Of a DNA stretch of 64,000 nt, positions 53,751-64,000 are shown piece by piece (position 1 is the first letter of the stretch; every line of letters begins with the position of its first letter). The stretch is taken from NCBI RefSeq assembly GCF_027596085.1, contig NC_072453.1, forward strand, positions 7,869,448 to 7,933,447, written 5' to 3'. The translations under genes and the position numbers were made by a program. The notes beneath the pieces are model-generated. The model made no database searches and was not told where the DNA came from. It saw nothing but the letters and a program-made list of their open reading frames with translations. The DNA is from Anoplopoma fimbria (Eukaryota > Chordata > Actinopteri > Perciformes > Anoplopomatidae).

Positions 53751-54530
53751 TTTTGTGTTTGCTGTGTCAGATACAAATGATGCCTATTTGTGACGAAGTG
53801 AAAGAACAAATACGGACAAATTTGAAATTCATTCATTATTAAGTTTCTGTAAAAAGAACTGATTTTAAAAGTTTAAAGTTGTACTTGCACACTCATATTA
53901 ATATCCAGTTTTAATTCTCTGACCTTATGATTTAATATCAGTTCTAGCTCGTACCGTCAGAAGTTTTAAGTATTCTGAGAGGAATTACTAAATAAACACA
54001 CGTTACTGCATGATGTTTGATTGAACGCATTAAAAAGAAAAATCTGCAACCCTTTTGTTTATGTGACTGTGAATTAAAACAATAAAGATATCCACATATA
54101 CTGGATGAAATATTATTTTTATTGACTACATCATATGAAGAAGAAACATTTGGTCCAAAATCAACACAGACAGACACATGATCAATAAATACACAAACAA
54201 CTCAATAAATAAAAAGTAAATATGTTAATAAATAAATAATTAAATACATGAATAAGTTAATAAATAAATGATCAAATAGATAGATACTTTAATAAAGAAA
54301 TAACCAAAAAACAATAATCAAATAATAAATAAGCTTTAAATTGATAAATAAGTTCATAAATAAATGAACAAATAAATAAATAAACACGTTAATCAATAAA
54401 CAAACATATAAAAATAATCACATCAAGAAATAAGTTCATAATTGAGTTAATAAATACACTTGTAAATAAATGGATAAATAAATAAATTGATAAATAAGTA
54501 AATAAATAAATAAACAAATCGATGAATCGA

Positions 54531-54605
<75 letters not shown>

Positions 54606-54659
54606 ATAGACTGCATGTCAGCACATAAATGAACATATTCGTAATGAGATGAACAGATT
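53751..54659 (-). promoter_or_regulatory. AU-rich 3' UTR tract of interferon copy 5
   Basis: Contains the longest perfect AAAT array of the cluster, about 54531-54609. In the minus-strand transcript this is an unbroken ATTT run, i.e. about 20 overlapping ATTTA units. Confidence 0.7.
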
Positions 54660-55780
54660 TTAGTTGGTGAGTAGAGATGAAACCAGCTGGTCTGCTCTCG
54701 TCAGATGGGTTTTCATTTGCTTCCTGATCAGCTCCCAGGATTCAGCACTGTGGCCCTTCAGACACAAGAACACCATCATTATTAAAACATGATCACCCTG
54801 TAAATTGATTGATTGATTGATTGATCGATTGACTGATAGATAGAAGGGCAGACTTACCATTTGCTCCAGGACGTGACGAGAGAGTCTCTTGAAATACATG
54901 TGCAGCTTCTTGTTCTTCTTCTTGTGGCCGTTGCTCGTAATCTAAACGAGAAACAAATAATTAAAAACTGCTTCATTAGACAGTCACAGTGAATCTGGTA
55001 ACGAGGCACATTTACAACTAATTGATCCTCTCAATCAGCAGGGTTTATTAGTGTCACATGAATCAATCAATGAACCCTGATGCATGTCTTTTGGAGAACA
55101 AGTACGGCTCCGTTAATCCACACTGAGACTCACACAGGAGTGAAGGCCGTCGGCCTGCTGGGTCACAAGGATGAGAAAGTGGTCCACTGTGCTCTCCTCC
55201 CATGATGCATTGCTGTGATCCTCCTCAAACAGGGCAGCCATCTCCTCCAGAATGTGAACTGTGAAGCTGAGTTTGTCCTCAGCCTGGAAGAAGAAGATCA
55301 GTTCAGTTACAACAAGAACAGATTCATGACACTTTTCAACAGGTGTACTGGGAAAAAACAGAGATCACAGTTATAAAAACCTAAATTGTTTCATGAAAAC
55401 TATTTATTGAATTCAAGGAGATAAAACAAAGTCATGTGTTTGTCTTTGGATGTTTCTTAAAAAGGTTGAGGATGACTTACTGATGCTTTGGACGCCTGGC
55501 TGTACAGATCATTAGGGAAGTTCACTTCAGCATGCTCAGTGGTGTTAGTGGAGTTATGAGCCTGCATCACAGACACACACATTATGAAGTAAACAGACAG
55601 TAAACTCATTCAGTGACTTTAAAGAATATCCAAAAGAAGTCCACTTACCATCGTTTCTATTAGATCCAAAGAGTTTTTACTGTGCTGTCTGAACTTATGA
55701 TCCATCCATCTGCAGCTCAGCGAGGAGCCTGAACTGTACAGACTGAGAGACAGACACACCAACAAGATCCTGGTGAACAT
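54660..55780 (-). CDS. ifn: type I interferon, copy 5
   Basis: Exons 55780-55649, 55561-55481, 55283-55134, 54941-54858, 54755-54660, 180 residues. One replacement is seen: ITSNGHKKK instead of ITSHGHKKK (His125Asn, just before the lysine-rich stretch). It is the last intact copy. Its upstream flank resembles that of copy 3 closely to about 56160 and then decays. Confidence 0.95.
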
Positions 55781-55872
55781 TTTGAACGAGATGATGATTC
55801 CCTTTGTATGAAGAGAATAGTGATTTCTCTGGTGAACCAGTTGTTCTGTTGGAGCAGAGCTGCAGCGCCTCA

Positions 55873-55903
55873 TTTATACTGCAGGAGCACCTATTTCGTT
55901 TTC
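55873..55903 (-). promoter_or_regulatory. core promoter of interferon copy 5: ISRE and TATA box
   Basis: Minus-strand GAAAACGAAA (55903-55894) and TATAAA (55878-55873). Confidence 0.75.
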
Positions 55904-58130
55904 TAAACAAAAACACCTGCGGCTGTGACGCGGTAAACCTCGACATACAAACATGTTTAATGTCAGTCACACATTTCGGATTCTAATTATTGGCTAATGG
56001 ATGATTTATGCAACTATTAGATAATGTTGCATGTAAAGCTAAAGTTTTTAAATGCTCCACAATAATACAGTAATGCCAAACAAAAGCATAAACACAGCTC
56101 ACTATTTATTACCACACAGATTTGTTCGATAGGAAACATTTTGGAAGTAAAATGAAAATATTTTATCGACTTTGAAATCAATATGAATGCAGAATTAGTT
56201 TTTTTTAAATAAAATTCGTGTCGCTGATTCGGTTTTAATTTCGTTTTAATGAGCCAATTATGATCTTAAATATGTAGGTTTACCTGTTTTGTATTTTTTT
56301 TCGATATTTGAAGCAAGATATTATATTTATTTATACATTTTTAATTCAGTTTTCAGGTTCTCACTGCTATGGAAATCACCTGTTAAAAAACTGTTATTGT
56401 CTATTTGTTATTATTAGTATTTTGTGTTTTGATAAGATGAATTATTAATGATTAACAATGTTGAATGGATTGCAACGTGTCCACATACCAAACATGAAAA
56501 GGAAGCACGTCCCCAAAGTGAAACTATCCTCAAAGTTACTGCGGCCTAACGTTACGTAACATGTGACGTTCTCACTCCAACGTCATGACGCTTCTGAAGG
56601 AGAATTTCAAGATAAGAAAAGATAGCTTTCATTGTTCTCCAGAGGGGGAATTCAAGTGTTTCCTTGGCATTTCATCATCTGGTATTGTTAAATTGCACTT
56701 TCCATTAATTGTTCTTGTTCAGATGCAATGTAATCCTAAATGTAGTTTCATTAAACTGAAGAAGAATTAGGTTATTTTGCATATTTTTCTATTTTGTTAA
56801 TATTCTCGTCTATTCCTCCTGCCCCTTTAAAAAACTAAGTAAATAAGTGTGAAATTAAATACATATATTATTTTCTAATAATACATATGCATGCAATTTT
56901 TTTTTTATATCCTCTTTTTAAGTAGAAGTTTGTGGACATTTTAGATACTGCATGTTAGATGAAGAGAGCCTTTTATGAGTGGAAATCCCGGTGTTGCAAC
57001 AGCACAAGTCAGAAATAAGTACAGACAAATAGAGATAATTAAAATGAACAAATACAAATATTAGTATATTATATATGAATGTAATAAAAATAAAAATAAA
57101 AATACACTATATAAGAGAAATTGAACTCACGACCACAACAATGGTATATTGTTTTTTTTAATAATAAAGGCAGTTGTTTTTATCACATTATTACACAGAA
57201 TAGGATATCGCATTATGTGTTAGTGTTGACAAACATGACACTTGCACACATGCAAGACATTTAAGATTCACATTAAAGTCACAAAAGAATCAAAATCAGA
57301 GATTTAATCCATAAATGCACTTTGGCACCCCCTGTTGAACCATCTGATTATCAAATATCAACTCTAAATCACTGTATTTTCAGACTGCAGTTGTACCAGC
57401 AATGGATTGTTCTCTACAAGGGACAACCAAATGCCAGGATACAAAACAACCTGAATGTTAATGCAACTTTTTAGTATCCTCATGATGCAGCTCATCTTTT
57501 CTTGACACAAACATTGTTTTAAATAATGCATGTGTGTGGAGATACTGTGGTTGAGTTAAGTGACAGTTTACAAGCTGTGAAATATGTGAGTATAACTTTT
57601 CTGAAGTTGTGATGTCAGTTTAACAGGAACTCTCAGGGAACATAAAGTCCTCACATGCAACAGAGCAACAACACCAGCACGCCTCAAAAGCTGTGCTGCC
57701 TTTGGGTGTTACATGTAAACTACACCTACCATCGTCTCACCACCGTTTCTGCTGCTTTTACTAAGACTTAAACCCTTGGACCAGGCATTTACATTGCTAC
57801 TAATGATAAAGTATCGATTATAGATTAGGCCCATGTTTATTGATTACTCAAGCGCCTTTTTAATGACATAAAACAGCACACACATAGATACTGCGTTGAT
57901 TTCGCATCTAGGATCGCACATGGTGAGGTGTAAACAGTTATAAATAGTACAAAGTATGCAAATATGTATAAAATATTAAATATATGATCTGTTTAGTTTG
58001 ATTAAGAAGGATAGTTTGTGTAAAATGTCGTCCCTTTAACGCTGATGATAACTTTTACTATATATTTGAGAGAGCCTGAAGGCATCACTTGTCTGGTAAA
58101 GTTCCCATGATGCATTGCGCTCCCACTGGA
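55904..58130. other. intergenic, with a decayed interferon-spacer copy at its left end
   Basis: To 56160 it is almost the same as upstream of copy 3. From 56160 to about 56580 the same landmarks appear in order but diverged: TCGTGTCGCTGATTCGGTTT, CTATTTGTTATTATTAGTA, then GTTACGTAACATGTGACGTT. After that the sequence is AT-rich with no gene or repeat recognised until the plekhm1 promoter. Confidence 0.65.
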
Positions 58131-58324
58131 AAGTGTCAAGAGAGCTTCTCACCCTCCCGTGGAAACAAAGCTCACTTAACGCTATTTTTGTGCGTTTTTT
58201 GGGGTCAATTCGGGAGCAATGGAGAGCGACTGCACGGACTGACCTTCCTCTAACGTGCATCTGCTGAGGTTACTGCAATTCACGGAGGATTTCGCGGTTG
58301 TCTTTGGACCTTTTGCCTGTTTCG
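58130..58324 (+). other. plekhm1 non-coding first exon (candidate)
   Basis: A GC-richer stretch ending at GTTTCG|GTGAGG. It contains a small upstream frame, ATG at 58219 to TGA at 58242 (MESDCTD). The next exon on the strand opens the plekhm1 coding sequence, so this is its most likely 5' UTR exon. The exact start is not determinable. Confidence 0.5.
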
Positions 58325-58479
58325 GTGAGGAAGCTAACGTTGCTAACACCACAGACATGCTAACTGTCACGTGGTGCTCCCCACAGCTTGTTTTGTTTTT
58401 GTGTGGAAAATGTTAATGCAGTGTTTTCTGTTGTTTTTATACTATATCATATCATATCTGATCTTCTATTCAATTCTAG

Positions 58480-58719
58480 TATTATTAGTATTAGTATTAT
58501 TATTATTAGTACTATTATTATTATTAGTAGTAGTATTATTAGTAGTATTATTATTATTATGAGTATTATTATTATTGTTGTTGTTATTGTTATTATTATT
58601 ATTATTAGTAGTACTATTATTAGTAGTAGTATTATTAGTACTATTATTAGTAGTAGTAGTATTATTAGTACTATTATTAGTAGTAGTAGTATTATTAGTA
58701 CTATTATTATTATTATTAT

Positions 58720-58752
<33 letters not shown>

Positions 58753-59080
58753 TATTATTATAATTATTAGTATTATTATTAGTAGTATTATTATTATTAG
58801 TAGTAGTAGTATTATTATTATTAGTAGTAGTATTATTATGATTAGTAGTAGTAGTAGTATTAGTAGTATTATTATTATTATTTTGAGTATTATTATAATT
58901 AGTATTATTATTAGTAGTAGTAGTATTAGTATTATTATTATATTAGTGTTATTATTATTATTATTAGTAGTAGTAGTAGTCTTATTATTATTGTTGTTAT
59001 TATTATTATTAGTAGTAGTAGTAGTAGTACTAGTCGTAGTAGTATTATTATTATTATTATTAGTAGTAGTATTATTTCAG
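58480..59080. repeat. (ATT)n/(AGT)n mosaic trinucleotide microsatellite, plekhm1 intron 1
   Basis: About 600 bases made almost only of ATT and AGT/AGTAGT triplets in changing order. All frames stay open, giving Ile/Ser, Leu/Val and similar runs, none of which is a gene. It resembles the TAC array at 3476-3835 in being a very long triplet tract. Confidence 0.95.
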
Positions 59081-59559
59081 TGCTTTTACTGCCCCAGCAG
59101 AGGCTTATCTTAATCTATTTAGAGCTATCTTAGCTGTGTGTTCATGTCAGTGGCGTGCTGCTTGGATCCTTATTTGCCCTCACAGTGCTTTATTCTTTTG
59201 GGGAAGTTGGTCCTGATGCATTTTGTGTCTACTTCCCTGCAGACATTGTTTTTAATCAGAGCCTCACATGACTCATGGGCACTTACTGAAACCATGAAAT
59301 GGCAGATATGTCACAGAAGAACGCAATCTCGTGATGGAAAATGTAATGATAGCTTGCCGGCAAATGTGCTGGTAGCATGAAGGGAGGAAGGAGACGGCTT
59401 CCTTATCATCACATGCCTTGCTTGTCTGCAGGGGTACACAAGCAAGCTCTACTTATTCATCCAAATGTCATAAGTCCTGTGGACAGGGAAGGAAAAGGGT
59501 CATTATATTTCTTATTAGATATGTTCAAGTGCTGAAATTATTTGTTTTTTGTGTTTCAG

Positions 59560-59595
59560 AGTGCCATGTGGGAGTAAACCTTCCCAGGAGGTGCC
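59560..59595 (+). promoter_or_regulatory. plekhm1 5' UTR with a three-codon upstream ORF
   Basis: The exon begins after TTTCAG at 59560. An upstream ATG (59566) reads ATG-TGG-GAG-TAA and stops 18 nt before the main start in a GTGCCATG context. Confidence 0.6.
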
Positions 59596-62829
<3,234 letters not shown>

Positions 62830-64000
62830 GTAAGTCACTCTCCTGTTATAAAAGTTGTGTTTCCCTGTGTTGTGGTTCCTTAGACCATATTTTTTCCATG
62901 TTATTTTTGTCTAAGTGACTAATGGAAACAGCATTTTTTTCTTTAATGGGTCCATTATTGAGGGAAAACGCTTTATACTGCAGCCAATAAATGGGCTGCG
63001 GTTTAATAGTTCCGGGAAGCTCTTCATCGTCAATGTACGTCCACTAAAAGAGCTTGTTTTTCTCCCCTGACAGGCTCAGGTTGTTATTCTAAGTGTCTGA
63101 GAACATTATGGAAAGAACCCTAAAGAGAGAGAGAACATCTTCTTCACATTTTGCTTGATCCGGTCTGTTTTTTATTGTTCGTCTCGCTCAGAGAAGTCTG
63201 GTTTTGTAATCTCGCGTTACACCCACATTGTCGAAATCAGCTAAATATTCAGCCATGACATTTAAAATATTTTAGATAACACAGCTATGCTTTCAGTCTT
63301 CCAACACAACACACACTGACAACACCGACACTCCTCCCTCCGACACTCACTTGCGTTTTTCACATTTGTCTACCGGTAACACGTCACATGACACAATAGC
63401 AAACAGACTTGTTAAAGCGAAAGGTAAAAACAAATGTTTTATATCTCTGGAAGGTTCTTTTCATAATGTTGTCAGACACTTATAATAACAATCTGAGTCT
63501 TTCAGTGGCAAAATAAGCACTTTTGACTTAAATTGAATTATTATGAAATGTTTAGCGGCTGCTGTCTGCAGCGTTCTCCCTTTTAAAACTGGACCCATTT
63601 AAAAATTGTTGTCCCTATTAGTCACTTAACATGGAAAAATAGAGTCCAAGTTGAGAAATAGTTTCCCTTTAAGGATTTTCAATAAAGGGGAAATGCAGAA
63701 TCGCCTTTTCCCCTGAAATGCTGTTTGGCTTCTGTCACTGAGGAAATGACAAATAGGACACCTGACCCTTAACACTGGAGGCCAGTGTATCAGGATGGAA
63801 AATCCACAAAAACCTTTTGATATTTCATTCATGGTTAGTCGTGCTTTGTTAGAAAAATGTTGTAATGAATTGACACAGCTCCTGTAGCAGGCTGAAGTAC
63901 AGACAGTTCGCTTCCTGCACCATTCAATACTCATAAAACACTTATTCTGTAGACTTCACTGCACATGTGATGTCTAAGCAGGGACGGCTCCAGGAAATGT
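62830..64000 (+). other. plekhm1 intron 5, running off the window
   Basis: Starts at GTAAGTCACTC. No acceptor followed by a plausible PLEKHM1 exon is visible before the window ends. Confidence 0.55.

Noticed and set aside
54389..54636. Frames of repeated IYLF/LFIY residues
   Set aside because: Translation of the AAAT microsatellite in the interferon 3' UTR.
58388..59113. A 241-residue Ile/Ser/Leu/Val-rich frame
   Set aside because: It is a translation of the ATT/AGT triplet mosaic inside plekhm1 intron 1.

Overview
This window is a stretch of teleost fish nuclear genome, most probably from a percomorph. It has short GT-AG introns, compact vertebrate genes, fish-type LINE and MITE relics, and long microsatellites. 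The gene neighbours are scn4a, cd79b and fish-type type I interferon genes. Several genes are intact across all their exons, and splice phases were checked by adding exon lengths.

Layout from left to right. (1) 1-2657, minus strand: the 5' end of a PAT1-like mRNA-decay factor (patl2-like), running off the left edge. (2) 2.7-13.5 kb: intergenic, with a TAC-repeat array, the 3' end of an L2-type LINE, GT and GA repeats, and a CpG-rich patch that could be a 5' exon of the next gene. (3) 13546-28775, plus: a complete muscle-type voltage-gated sodium channel alpha subunit (scn4a) in 26 coding exons, 1895 codons. It has one U12-type AT-intron and one U2-type AT-AC intron. (4) 32869-37026, plus: cd79b, the B-cell receptor signalling chain, in five exons and 213 codons. 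(5) 38.6-55.8 kb: five nearly identical five-exon type I interferon genes in alternating orientation (-,+,-,+,-). They sit in a near-perfect palindrome plus a direct repeat, and a dead LINE lies in one of the spacers. (6) 58.1-64.0 kb, plus: the 5' half of plekhm1 (RUN-domain lysosome/autophagosome adaptor), running off the right edge.

The scn4a-cd79b neighbourhood matches the mammalian SCN4A-CD79B-GH segment. Here the position next to cd79b is occupied by an expanded antiviral interferon cluster. Each interferon copy keeps the same ISRE-TATA core promoter and an ATTTA-rich 3' tract made of microsatellite, so all five look expressible.

The most notable points are the interferon palindrome, the microsatellites that serve as AU-rich elements, the CpG island conserved inside the interferon spacers, and the unusual AT-AA U12 intron in scn4a. 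A Gly-to-Ala change in the domain IV pore of the channel, at a site tied to tetrodotoxin resistance in other animals, is also worth a look.
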